Source: Leifsonia williamsii (GTDB taxonomy: Bacteria > Actinomycetota > Actinomycetes > Actinomycetales > Microbacteriaceae). Taken from it: 64,000 bases of DNA. The notes beneath the pieces were generated by a model. It saw only the letters and a list, made by a program, of their open reading frames with translations, was not told the DNA's origin and ran no database searches. Positions 1-7,711 of the stretch are shown piece by piece. The position numbers and the translations under genes were made by a program. Location: the NCBI RefSeq assembly GCF_030433685.1, contig NZ_JAROCF010000001.1:3348001-3412000 (forward strand). The letters are read 5' to 3'. Each line of letters opens with the position of its first letter. Within the stretch, counting starts at the first letter, position 1.

Positions 1-1920
1 GTCGAAGCCGGGGGTGGTGCCGGCGACGAGGCCGATGGAGGCCGTCGGCGCGATCGCCATGAGCGTCGCGTTGCGCATGCCGCCCTTGACCTTCTCGCGC
101 AGGCGGTCCCAGTCGAGGCGGATCGTGCGGTCGACCGTGATCGGCGTGCCGCGGTCGGCCTCGGTGAGGGCGATCGAGTCGTAGGGCACCAGGCCCTGCG
201 ACCAGCGCGATCCCTCGAAGTTCGGGTAGGCGCCGCGCTCCTGCGCGAGGTCCGCGCTCTCGTCGATGGCCGCGTACGAGACGTGCTCCATGATCTCGTC
301 GATCAGGGCGTACGCCTCCTCGCTCTCGTAGGAGAGGCCGAGGCGCTCGACCAGGTCGGTGAAGCCCATCACGCCGAGGCCGATGGCGCGGTTCTGCTGG
401 TTGGAGAAGTCGGCCTCCGGCACGCTCGACACGGTGATGTCGATGAGGTTGTCGAGCTGGCGCACCGCCTGGCGGGCGCTCGCCTCCAGACGCTCCCAGT
501 CCATCTGGCCGTCGATGCCGAGGTGACGCGACAGGTTGATCGAGGCCAGGTTGCACACCGACACGTTGTCGCGGTCCTGCGGCAGCGTGATCTCGGTGCA
601 GAGGTTCGACAGGTGGATCGTGCCGGTGTTGTTGTTCAGGGCGCGGTTGTTGATGGTGTCCTTCCAGGTCAGCCACGGGTGGCTGGTGGTCTGGAGGCTC
701 ATCAGGATGTCCTTGAACTGGGCCCGGGCGCTGATCTTCTTGAACATGCGCAGCTCGCCGGCCTCGGCCTGGGCCACGTACTCCGCGTAGCGCTCCGAGA
801 ACGCCTTGCCGTAGAGCTCGTTGAGGTCGGCGACCTCCAGCGGGTCGAAGAGGTACCAGTCCTCGTCGTTCTGGACGCGCTTCATGAACTCGTCGCTGAT
901 CCACACGGCGGTGTTCGCGGTGCGGGTGCGGCGGTACGGGTCGCCCGAGTTCTGGCGGAGGTCCAGGAACTCCGGGAAGTCCATGTGCCAGTTCTCCATG
1001 TAGAAGCAGAGGGCGCCGAACTTCTTGCCGCCGCGGCTGACCGCGCGCAGCACCGAGTCGATCGTGTGCATGAACGGGATCGGGCCGGTGGAGGTGGTGT
1101 TGTTCGAGCGGATGGGCGAGCCCTGGGCGCGCAGTTTGGTCACGGAGAGGCCGATGCCGCCGGTGCCCTTGGTCAGCCACATCACGTCGCGGACGCTCTT
1201 GGCGATGTGCTCGATGTCGTCCTGCATCTCCATGACGAAGCAGTTGGAGAGCTGCGGGTAGGCGGTGCCCGCGTTGACCAGCGTGGAGCCGGCGGCCAGG
1301 TACTCGAGCTTCGACATCTTCTCGTAGAAGGCCAGCGCGTGGCTGGTCGGGTCGGCCTCGTTGAGCGAGAGGCCCATCGCGATGCGCATCCAGAAGTACT
1401 GGGGCACCTCGAGCGAGTCGCCGTTGCGGGCCTTGATGCCGTAGCGGTTGTTGAGGGTGACGACGCCGATGTACTTGAGCAGCTCGTCGCGCGACGGGTC
1501 GAGGGCCGCGGCGAGCCGGTCGAGGTCGAAGGCGACGGTGAAGCGGCCGTCGAGGAGGGTCTCGGCGACGCCGCGCTCGATGTAGGCGCGGAAGCGGTCC
1601 TTGTGGAGGCCGAGCAGCTCGTCCTCGCCGGCGTAGTCGCCGAGCACGCGCTTGTAGATGGTCTTGAGGAGCAGGCGCGCGGCGACGGTGTCGAACGCCG
1701 GGTCGTCCTTGACGTTCTGGAGGGCGACCTGGATGACGGCCTCGTCGAGCTGCTGGGTGGTGATGCCGTCGAACAGCGTCAGCTCCAGCTCGCTCGCGAT
1801 CTGGGTCACCCAGGTGATGTTCTCGTCGAGCCCCCTGGCCGCGTGCTCGATGGCCAGGTTGATCTTGTTGGCGTCGTACGGCTCACGCTCTCCGTTGCGC
1901 TTGACGACAGTGATTGCCAC
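1..1920 (-). CDS. nrdA: Ribonucleoside-diphosphate reductase, large (alpha) subunit, 3'-truncated by window edge
   Basis: Reduces ribonucleoside diphosphates to deoxyribonucleotides in the cytoplasm with a radical-bearing beta subunit. The 640 visible codons start at a GTG (1918-1920) preceded by a GAGGGAGAG ribosome site and open with an ATP-cone (about residues 3-95), the allosteric activity domain of class Ia/Ic enzymes. Active-site residues are visible: NCFVM (Cys227), SNLCTE (Cys441, Glu443) and a second redox cysteine near 456. The C-terminus, with the swinging-arm cysteines, lies outside the window. Its beta-subunit gene is not visible. Upstream lie two NrdR boxes and several DnaA-box-like 9-mers, so regulation by NrdR is very likely. 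The ATP-cone argues against class Ib NrdE. Confidence 0.96.
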   Translation of the reverse strand, partial: MAITVVKRNGEREPYDANKINLAIEHAARGLDENITWVTQIASELELTLFDGITTQQLDEAVIQVALQNVKDDPAFDTVAARLLLKTIYKRVLGDYAGEDELLGLHKDRFRAYIERGVAETLLDGRFTVAFDLDRLAAALDPSRDELLKYIGVVTLNNRYGIKARNGDSLEVPQYFWMRIAMGLSLNEADPTSHALAFYEKMSKLEYLAAGSTLVNAGTAYPQLSNCFVMEMQDDIEHIAKSVRDVMWLTKGTGGIGLSVTKLRAQGSPIRSNNTTSTGPIPFMHTIDSVLRAVSRGGKKFGALCFYMENWHMDFPEFLDLRQNSGDPYRRTRTANTAVWISDEFMKRVQNDEDWYLFDPLEVADLNELYGKAFSERYAEYVAQAEAGELRMFKKISARAQFKDILMSLQTTSHPWLTWKDTINNRALNNNTGTIHLSNLCTEITLPQDRDNVSVCNLASINLSRHLGIDGQMDWERLEASARQAVRQLDNLIDITVSSVPEADFSNQQNRAIGLGVMGFTDLVERLGLSYESEEAYALIDEIMEHVSYAAIDESADLAQERGAYPNFEGSRWSQGLVPYDSIALTEADRGTPITVDRTIRLDWDRLREKVKGGMRNATLMAIAPTASIGLVAGTTPGFD

Positions 1921-1964
1921 GTTGTCTCTCCCTCTAGGACCGGTGCCGCGTCCGGCGGCAGGGA

Positions 1965-2012
1965 CCACTATATAGCGGGCCTCCGACATTTCCACGCCCC
2001 CACATCTAGTGG
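1965..2012 (-). promoter_or_regulatory. Paired NrdR boxes upstream of nrdA
   Basis: Two 16-bp sites match the NrdR-box consensus acaCwAtATaTwGtgt. One is at 1965-1980 (core CACTATATAGCG) and one at 1997-2012 (core CCACATCTAGTG). Their centres are 32 bp apart, three helical turns, the spacing usual for co-operative NrdR binding. They lie 45-92 bases before the nrdA start. NrdR is the dATP/ATP-sensing repressor of ribonucleotide reductase genes; its own gene is not in the window. Confidence 0.85.
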
Positions 2013-2017
2013 GCGTG

Positions 2018-2056
2018 TCATCCACAGGTGTGGAGAAAGTTATACACATTTCCACA
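2018..2056. promoter_or_regulatory. Cluster of DnaA-box-like 9-mers between nrdA and the MFS gene
   Basis: Three 9-mers close to TTNTCCACA lie within 31 bp: TCATCCACA (2018-2026), the reverse complement TTCTCCACA (2029-2037) and TTATACACA (2040-2048), with a weaker ATTTCCACA at 2048-2056. In E. coli, DnaA boxes upstream of nrdAB couple dNTP supply to replication initiation. A similar role here is inference. No dnaA, dnaN or AT-rich unwinding region is nearby, so this is not an origin. Confidence 0.55.
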
Positions 2057-2117
2057 CCCATTTCGGGTGCCGCGGGAGCCCTCGGCGCGCCGGTGGCGCC
2101 CGATAGAGTGGCATGTC

Positions 2118-3329
2118 GTGAGCACGTATTCGAGCCTCCTCAAGACGTCGGGCGTCGCGCGCATCATCGCCGCCCAGCTGACGGCGAGGTTCCCGTTCGG
2201 GATGCTCTCGCTGGCCTTCCTGCTCCACATCGAGCGCATCCACCACAGCTACGGGGCCGCCGGTCTGGTGCTCGCCGCCATGAGCATCGGCCAGGCGATC
2301 GCCGGACCGATGACCAGCCGGCTGATGGGCGTGCTGGGGATGCGGGTCGTCCTGTGGACGACGCTCGTCGCGTGCTCGGCGGCCGTCGCGGCCATCGGCG
2401 TGTTCGTCATGCCCGTCCCCGTCACCATGGCGGTCGCGTTCTTCGCCGGGCTGAGCATGCCGCCCATCCAGCCGGCCGTGCGCACCATCTACCCCAAGAT
2501 GGTCAACTCGCGGCAGCTGACCCCGCTGTTCTCGCTCGACGCCTCCGCGCAGGAGATCATCTGGATCGCCGGGCCGGTCGTGATCACCTTCGTGGCGACC
2601 CAGGTCGGCACGGTCGAGGGCATCCTGATGGCGGTCGCCATCATGCTCGCGGGCGGCGCGTGGTTCATCGCCTCGCCCGAGGTGGGCCGGGTGCGCATCC
2701 CCCGCTCCAAGCGCCGGTTCGGCGTCGTGCTCGCCCGCCCGCCGGTGCTGCTGGCGACGGTCGTCGGCTTCCTGCTGATCGGATCCTGCGCGGCGGTGGA
2801 GGCCGGGGTCGTCGCGAACTTCGGCGAGGGCTCCCCGTTCTCCGGCATCGTGCTCGCGATCTGGTCGATCGGCTCCCTGGTCGGCGGCCTCGCGATCGGG
2901 CACGTTCCGATCGGCCCCTGGGCGACCGCGCGGCGCATGCTGATCGTGACCGTCGGCGTCGTGATCTCGACGTTCTTCCTGTGGTCGTGGTGGGGTCTGT
3001 CCCTGACGCTGCTCATTGCCGGCGTCGGCATCGCTCCCGCCCTCGCGGTGCTGTTCGCGATCGTGTCGGCGAGCGTGAAGTTCTCGGACACGGCGGAGGC
3101 GTACGGCTGGGTCGGCACCGGCCAGCTGATCGGCGCGGCACTCGGCTCGGCGCTCGCGGGCTTCCTCATCGACGGCACGGGCCCCGCCGGAGCGTTCTGG
3201 ATCGCGGCCGCGTTCGCCTTCGTCGGCTTCGTGGTCGCCGCGCTCGCCCACCGCGTGCACCCGGACCTGCGCGGCCGCGACGCGTCGCCCATCCCGGACA
3301 CGGAGCCGGTCCCGGTCGTCCCGTCCTGA
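2118..3329 (+). CDS. MFS transporter, 12-TM, substrate unknown
   Basis: A 403-residue inner-membrane major facilitator protein with about twelve hydrophobic segments, a short basic loop after the sixth segment (IPRSKRR) and an acidic/proline cytoplasmic tail. The GTG at 2118 is chosen because a -10-like TAGAGT (2104-2109) sits eight bases before it, indicating a leaderless transcript; a longer reading frame from 2028 would run through the DnaA-box cluster. It is divergent from nrdA. No substrate-defining motif is recognised; drug or sugar efflux is possible but unsupported. Confidence 0.85.
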   Translation: MSTYSSLLKTSGVARIIAAQLTARFPFGMLSLAFLLHIERIHHSYGAAGLVLAAMSIGQAIAGPMTSRLMGVLGMRVVLWTTLVACSAAVAAIGVFVMPVPVTMAVAFFAGLSMPPIQPAVRTIYPKMVNSRQLTPLFSLDASAQEIIWIAGPVVITFVATQVGTVEGILMAVAIMLAGGAWFIASPEVGRVRIPRSKRRFGVVLARPPVLLATVVGFLLIGSCAAVEAGVVANFGEGSPFSGIVLAIWSIGSLVGGLAIGHVPIGPWATARRMLIVTVGVVISTFFLWSWWGLSLTLLIAGVGIAPALAVLFAIVSASVKFSDTAEAYGWVGTGQLIGAALGSALAGFLIDGTGPAGAFWIAAAFAFVGFVVAALAHRVHPDLRGRDASPIPDTEPVPVVPS

Positions 3330-3335
3330 GGCCCG

Positions 3336-3394
3336 CCGAGTCGTGACTTGATGTCACTTCTCGGCACCGCAACCCGCATCTACTCACGACTCGG
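3336..3394. repeat. 59-bp palindromic element, left copy of inverted pair
   Basis: Begins six bases after the MFS stop codon. Both ends carry the same motif in inverse orientation (CCGAGTCGTGA...TCACGACTCGG), so one copy can fold into a hairpin. Its reverse complement matches the right copy at 4341-4399 at about 51 of 59 positions, including a run of 23 identical bases. The two copies enclose the DUF559-like gene. It could double as a terminator, but no T-tract follows. Confidence 0.85.
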
Positions 3395-3451
3395 GTGGAA
3401 GGGTGTGGATAACGTGAGCGGTGCGAACGCTTGCACTGCCACGGTGACCGG

Positions 3452-4351
3452 ATGGCACCACACGCTCGCGACCTCCCTCACGCTCTCCGCCAGCACCCGT
3501 TCCGCGTCGACGACGCGCTGAAGCGAGGCGTGTCCGGCAGCCGGCTCCGCGCGCACGACCTGACCACGCCGGTCCGCGGAGTACGGATGGTCGCCGATGA
3601 ACTGAGCCTCCGGCGCCGTTGCGAGGCACTCCTCCTCCATCGGCCCGACCGGATGGTGTTCAGCCATGTCACGGCGGCGGCGCTCTACGGTGCGCCTCTG
3701 CCGATGCAGTTCGAGAACGAGAGCGACATCCATGTCACAGTGCCTGCAGGCGGTCGCGCGCCGCAGATCGCAGGGGTCCGGTCGCATGTGCTCGCAGCCT
3801 GGCGGGCAGCCGAGGTGAGCGGGCTACCGGTGACGACACCGGAGCAGACCTGGCTCGACCTCGCGCCGATCCTCGGGCAGGCCGCGCTCGTCGCGGTCGG
3901 CGACTTCTTCGTCTCTCGGCGTGATCCGCTCACCGACGTCGTACGGCTTGCCGCGCACGTCGGCGGGTCCTCGGGTCGCCGTGGGATCGCGCGAGCACGC
4001 CAGGCCATCGGCCTCGTCCGCGAGGGGTCGGAATCGGCGGGCGAGACGCGGCTTCGTCTGCTGCTGGCCGGCTCCGGCCTTCCCGAGCCCGTGGCGAACC
4101 TGGAGCTGCGCGACGACCGAGGGGTCTTCGTGGCGCGCGTCGATCTGGCCTACCCGGCGGCGCGGCTGGCGCTCGAGTACGAGGGCGACATCCATCGCAC
4201 CGATCGGGCGATCTGGCACCGCGACATCGCTCGCCGCGAACGCGTCGAGGATCTGGGATGGCGCGTGGTTCGCGTCACTTCCGCGGACCTCCGAGCACCC
4301 GAGGAACTCATCCCACGCATCCGCCACCTCCTACGCACTCGCGAGTCGTGA
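3452..4351 (+). CDS. DUF559/Vsr-like nuclease-fold protein with AbiEi-type N-terminal region
   Basis: A 299-residue protein. The N-terminal half (about 1-90, with RLRAHDL and SHVTAAALYGAPLP) resembles the winged-helix AbiEi-like antitoxin domain of many actinobacterial proteins. The C-terminal half resembles the PD-(D/E)XK/Vsr-like DUF559 fold: an acidic ESAGETRLRLLL helix, ARVDLAYP, then LALEYEGD, ending in a WRVVRVTSADL strand. ATG 3452 is preferred over a TTG at 3431. The stop codon lies inside the right inverted repeat. No cognate toxin lies next to it. Function is unknown; a nuclease or defence role is inference from the fold only. Confidence 0.75.
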   Translation: MAPHARDLPHALRQHPFRVDDALKRGVSGSRLRAHDLTTPVRGVRMVADELSLRRRCEALLLHRPDRMVFSHVTAAALYGAPLPMQFENESDIHVTVPAGGRAPQIAGVRSHVLAAWRAAEVSGLPVTTPEQTWLDLAPILGQAALVAVGDFFVSRRDPLTDVVRLAAHVGGSSGRRGIARARQAIGLVREGSESAGETRLRLLLAGSGLPEPVANLELRDDRGVFVARVDLAYPAARLALEYEGDIHRTDRAIWHRDIARRERVEDLGWRVVRVTSADLRAPEELIPRIRHLLRTRES

Positions 4352-4399
4352 GTAGATGCGGGTTTCGCCGCCGAGTCGTGACATCATGTCACGACTCAG
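4341..4399. repeat. 59-bp palindromic element, right copy of inverted pair
   Basis: Inverted copy of 3336-3394. It overlaps the last codons of the DUF559-like gene, whose terminal Glu-Ser-stop codons GAGTCGTGA are part of the repeat. Its right half (4373-4397) is itself a palindrome with 12-base arms around one central base. Length, internal symmetry and pairing resemble REP/MITE-type elements. It may also stop convergent transcription between this gene and the aldo/keto reductase. Confidence 0.85.
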
Positions 4400-4410
4400 C
4401 GGGACAGCGA

Positions 4411-5391
4411 CTACCAGCGCGGGTGCACCGCCGCGCGGAAGTAGCGGTCGTAGATGTCGTGGACGGCCGCGTCGAAGTCCACCGGGAGGGTGACCGCGGC
4501 GGCGGCCGCGTTCGCCCGTGCCTGCTCGGGGTTGCGGGCTCCCGGGATGACGGTGGTGACGCCGTCCTGGGCGATGACCCAGGCGAGCGCCGCCTGGGCC
4601 GGGGTGACGCCCTCCGGTACCAGCGCCGCGAACTCGCGCGCGGCCCGCACGCCCTGCTCGTAGTCGACGCCCGAGAAGGTCTCGCCGACGTCGAACGCCT
4701 CGCCGTGGCGGTTGAAGCTGCGGTGGTCGTCGGCCGCGAACTCGGTCTGCTCGGTGTAGCGGCCGCTCAGCAGCCCCGACGCCAGCGGGACGCGCGCGAT
4801 GATGCCGACCCCGGCCTCCCGCGCCGCCGGCAGCACCTCGTCGAGGGGCTTGAGCCGGAAAGCGTTCAGGATGATCTGCACGGTCGCCGTGCCGGGGTGC
4901 GCGATCGCCGCGAGCGCCTCGGCCGTCGTCTCGACGCTCACGCCGTAGTTGGCGATCGCGCCGTCGGCGACGAGCGTGTCGAGGGCGTCGTAGACCGCTT
5001 CCGTGCTGAAGACGGGTGTCGGCGGGCAGTGCAGCTGCACGAGGTTCAGGGTGTCGACGCCGAGGTTGCGGCGCGAGCGGTCGGTCCACTCGCGGAACTT
5101 CGCGAGCGTGAAGTTGGCGGGGTCCTGCTCCTCGCGCCGCCCCATCTTCGTGGCGACGGTGAGCGGGACCTCCGGGTGCTCGGTGACGTACCGGCCGATC
5201 AGCTGCTCGCTGCGGCCGTCCCCGTACACGTCGGCGGTGTCGAAGAGGGTGACGCCCGACTCGACGGCGGCCTGGAGCACGTCGAGCGCGGCGTCCTCCG
5301 AGACGTCGCCCCAGTCCGCGCCGAGCTGCCAGGTGCCGAGACCGACGACCGAGACGCTGCGCCCGGTCCCTCCGAGGATGCGCTGTTCCAT
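4411..5391 (-). CDS. Aldo/keto reductase
   Basis: A 326-residue NADPH-dependent oxidoreductase of the AKR superfamily with a TIM barrel. The catalytic tetrad is visible as Asp51 and Tyr56 (FDTADVYG), Lys82 (ATKMG) and His121 (QLHCP). The C-terminal IPGARNPEQ segment matches the NADP phosphate-binding signature. The ATG at 5391 follows a TACGCT -10 box by six bases, so the transcript is probably leaderless. The substrate is not predictable. It is monocistronic, with a short gap to the hydrolase gene. Confidence 0.93.
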   Translation of the reverse strand: MEQRILGGTGRSVSVVGLGTWQLGADWGDVSEDAALDVLQAAVESGVTLFDTADVYGDGRSEQLIGRYVTEHPEVPLTVATKMGRREEQDPANFTLAKFREWTDRSRRNLGVDTLNLVQLHCPPTPVFSTEAVYDALDTLVADGAIANYGVSVETTAEALAAIAHPGTATVQIILNAFRLKPLDEVLPAAREAGVGIIARVPLASGLLSGRYTEQTEFAADDHRSFNRHGEAFDVGETFSGVDYEQGVRAAREFAALVPEGVTPAQAALAWVIAQDGVTTVIPGARNPEQARANAAAAAVTLPVDFDAAVHDIYDRYFRAAVHPRW

Positions 5392-5449
5392 GCCCCCAGC
5401 GTAGGCCGCGCCCGCGTCAGGTGCGGCGGCCGCTCGCCGCCCGGCCCCG

Positions 5450-6262
5450 TCAGGTGCGGCAGGCGGCCGCGACCACGCGGGCCGTGCGCTTGCGGATGAT
5501 GTGGTCGGCGGCCTCCACGCGGTGCATCGTCACGTGGCGCATCGCCTCGATGACGGCGAGGCTGCCCGGCGCGATGAAGGCGTCGAGCGCGCCGTACACG
5601 ACCTGCACGGGCACGCGCACGCGCGCGAGGTCGCTGACGACGGTCTGGTGCTCGATGCTGTTCTCGAGCGAGAGCACGAAGGGGCGCCAGTTGCGCTCGG
5701 TGAGGTCGAACACGCCCTTGATCGGCATCAGGCGGGCGACGACCGCCGCGTTGGCCAGCGTGAAGTCCTTGTTGGTGCGCAGGTACTCGTAGGCGCGCAG
5801 GTAGGCGCTGACCCGCGAGCGCACCCTCCGGTCGCCGATGTCGGTCGGCGTCTCGTACACGGGCGGGCTCACCAGCACCAGCCGGCTGAGGGCTCCCGGG
5901 TTGTCGGCCGCGTAGCGCGCGACGATGAGGCTGCCGAGCGAGTGGCCGACGAGCACGAACGGCTCGCGCAGCCGCAGCGAGCGCAGCGTGCGGGCGAGGG
6001 AGGCGACGTGCTCCTCGATCGTGTAGGTCGCGTCGGCGGGCGCCGGCGACCGGCCGAAGCCGAGGATGTCGACGGAGATCACCCGGTGGTCGCCCTCGAG
6101 CAGCGGGACGACGTTCTTGAAGGTCAGGGAGGAGGAGGCGATGCCGTGCACCAGCACGACGACCGGCCCGACGCCCTCGTCGCCGGCGATGTGGAGGAGC
6201 GGCGGCCGGCGCCGCAGCCGGCTCCACAGCCTCCGCCACCTCTCCCGCAGCCGCGCGATCAT
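5450..6262 (-). CDS. Alpha/beta hydrolase
   Basis: A 270-residue serine hydrolase. VHGIASSS forms the oxyanion region, GHSLG places the nucleophile at Ser108, GALDAF gives the acid and EAADH the histidine. A very basic N-terminus (RLRERWRRLWSRLRRR) precedes the fold and could associate with membrane. The start codon ATG 6262 overlaps the TetR stop in ATGA, so the two genes are translationally coupled and form an operon, divergent from an SDR gene. Esterase, lipase or C-C hydrolase are all possible. Confidence 0.9.
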   Translation of the reverse strand: MIARLRERWRRLWSRLRRRPPLLHIAGDEGVGPVVVLVHGIASSSLTFKNVVPLLEGDHRVISVDILGFGRSPAPADATYTIEEHVASLARTLRSLRLREPFVLVGHSLGSLIVARYAADNPGALSRLVLVSPPVYETPTDIGDRRVRSRVSAYLRAYEYLRTNKDFTLANAAVVARLMPIKGVFDLTERNWRPFVLSLENSIEHQTVVSDLARVRVPVQVVYGALDAFIAPGSLAVIEAMRHVTMHRVEAADHIIRKRTARVVAAACRT

Positions 6263-6834
6263 ACGGTCGCCGGCCACCAGCTCGGGGCCGCACGGCCCAC
6301 CAGGGCGAGGAACGCCTCCACGTCGCGCGGCCGCGGGCGGCCGAGCCACACGTCGATGGCGCCGATCGTGCCGTCGGCGATGTAGCGCGAGACCGCGTGG
6401 CGCTCGTGCTCGTCGGCGACCGGCACCGAGACGCTGTGCTGGTCGAGGAGCAGCTCGATCGAGCCCTGGAAGTGCTCGCTGAGCATCGCGTGGAGGCTGG
6501 CGGAGCCGCTGTCGGGGCCGAGCCCGCGGCGGTAGATGGCGTCGTAGTGGTCCACGTGCTCCAGCACGGCCCTGGTGACGCCGACGATCGCGGCGGAGGC
6601 GTCGGCGGGGGCGACATCCAGGAGGTAGGAGGCGCGGAGCGCGTCGAGCTCGTCGCGCAGCACGTCCTCGAGCAGCTCGACCGGCGAGGCCGCGTAGGTG
6701 TACACCGTGGAGCGGTGGACCCCGGCGACGGCGGCCAGCCGGGAGACCGTCACGGCGGTGACCGGCCCGGCGGTCGCGAGATCGAGGATCGCCGCCCTCA
6801 GGCGTGCGGTCGACTTCTCCTGCCTCGCATCCAC
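6259..6834 (-). CDS. TetR-family transcriptional regulator
   Basis: A 191-residue regulator. The N-terminal helix-turn-helix (about residues 20-50, VSRLAAVAGVHRSTVYTYAASP) is followed by an all-helical ligand domain. GTG 6834 is chosen because TACGAT (6841-6846 read on this strand) lies six bases upstream, giving a leaderless mRNA. It is divergent from the SDR gene, with a 20-bp inverted repeat in the 58-bp gap, and co-operonic with the hydrolase. It probably represses both directions; the inducer is unknown. Confidence 0.9.
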   Translation of the reverse strand: MDARQEKSTARLRAAILDLATAGPVTAVTVSRLAAVAGVHRSTVYTYAASPVELLEDVLRDELDALRASYLLDVAPADASAAIVGVTRAVLEHVDHYDAIYRRGLGPDSGSASLHAMLSEHFQGSIELLLDQHSVSVPVADEHERHAVSRYIADGTIGAIDVWLGRPRPRDVEAFLALVGRAAPSWWPATV

Positions 6835-6844
6835 GAAACGATCG

Positions 6845-6875
6845 TACAATGTAGATATCCGACAGATGTTGGATA
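6845..6875. promoter_or_regulatory. TetR operator and SDR promoter
   Basis: An inverted repeat at 6856-6875 has arms TATCCGACA and TGTTGGATA around a 2-base centre, eight of nine pairs matching. A TACAAT -10 hexamer for the SDR gene lies at 6845-6850, so the transcription start would fall inside the operator. The divergent TetR promoter is on the other side. This is the classical autoregulated divergent arrangement. Confidence 0.8.
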
Positions 6876-6892
6876 ACTGGAAGGAGAAGTCC

Positions 6893-7648
6893 ATGGCTCA
6901 GTACGACGTCGCCGATCGGTCCGCGATCGTGACCGGAGGCGGCTCGGGCATCGGGCGCGCCGTCGCGCTCACCCTCGCGGCGAGCGGAGCGGCGGTCCTC
7001 GTGACCGACCTGAACGAGGAGAACGCGCAGGCCGTCGTGGCCGAGATCGAGGCAGCGGGCGGCACCGCCCGCGCACTCGCCGGCGACGTGACCGACCCGG
7101 AGTTCGCCGCAGCGAGCATCGCCGCCGCGAACGAGCTGGCCCCCGTGCGCATCGCGGTCAACAACGCCGGCATCGGCGGCCCCGCCGCACCGGTCGGCGA
7201 CTACCCGCTCGACGGCTGGCGCAAGGTCATCGAGGTCAACCTCAACGCCGTGTTCTACGGGATGCAGGCGCAGCTGGACGCGATCGCCCAGAACGGCGGC
7301 GGCTCCATCGTCAACATGGCGTCCATCCTGGGCAGCGTCGGGTTCCCGAACTCGGCGGCCTACGTGACCGCCAAGCACGCCCTGCTCGGCCTCACCCAGA
7401 ACGCCGCCCTCGAGTACGCCGACCGCAAGGTGCGCGTCACGGCCGTGGGCCCCGGCTTCATCCGCACCCCGCTGGTCGAGGCGTCGATGGACAAGGACGC
7501 CCTCGCCTTCCTCGAGGGCAAGCACGCGCTCGGCCGCCTGGGCGAGCCGGAGGAGGTGGCCGCGCTGGTCGCGTTCCTCGCCTCTGACGCCGCCAGTTTC
7601 ATCACCGGCAGCTACCACCTGGTCGACGGCGGCTACACCGCGCAGTAA
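6893..7648 (+). CDS. Short-chain dehydrogenase/reductase (classical SDR)
   Basis: A 251-residue NAD(P)-dependent oxidoreductase with a Rossmann fold. TGGGSGIG at residues 14-21 binds the cofactor, NNAG lies near 90, and the catalytic triad is Ser144, Tyr157 and Lys161 (YVTAK). Asp near position 38 after the second strand favours NAD. ATG 6893 has an AAGGAGAAG ribosome site. It is under the TetR operator and followed by an acyl-CoA dehydrogenase and an M24 peptidase, suggesting a small catabolic cluster; the substrate is unknown. Confidence 0.94.
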   Translation: MAQYDVADRSAIVTGGGSGIGRAVALTLAASGAAVLVTDLNEENAQAVVAEIEAAGGTARALAGDVTDPEFAAASIAAANELAPVRIAVNNAGIGGPAAPVGDYPLDGWRKVIEVNLNAVFYGMQAQLDAIAQNGGGSIVNMASILGSVGFPNSAAYVTAKHALLGLTQNAALEYADRKVRVTAVGPGFIRTPLVEASMDKDALAFLEGKHALGRLGEPEEVAALVAFLASDAASFITGSYHLVDGGYTAQ

Positions 7649-7711
7649 GGCCTCTTACGGGGGCACTCCCACCCCTGCCGTGCCCGGTCGCGCTCCCCTA
7701 GGCTGAGGGGC

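Noticed and set aside
2018..2056. Replication origin at the DnaA-box cluster
   Set aside because: No dnaA/dnaN/recF neighbourhood, no AT-rich unwinding element, only three or four boxes.
283..2106. Long plus-strand open frame opposite nrdA, and similar long frames opposite most genes
   Set aside because: High-GC DNA yields long antisense frames; composition is Arg/Val/Gly/Asp-rich with no domain, while the other strand encodes a clear protein.
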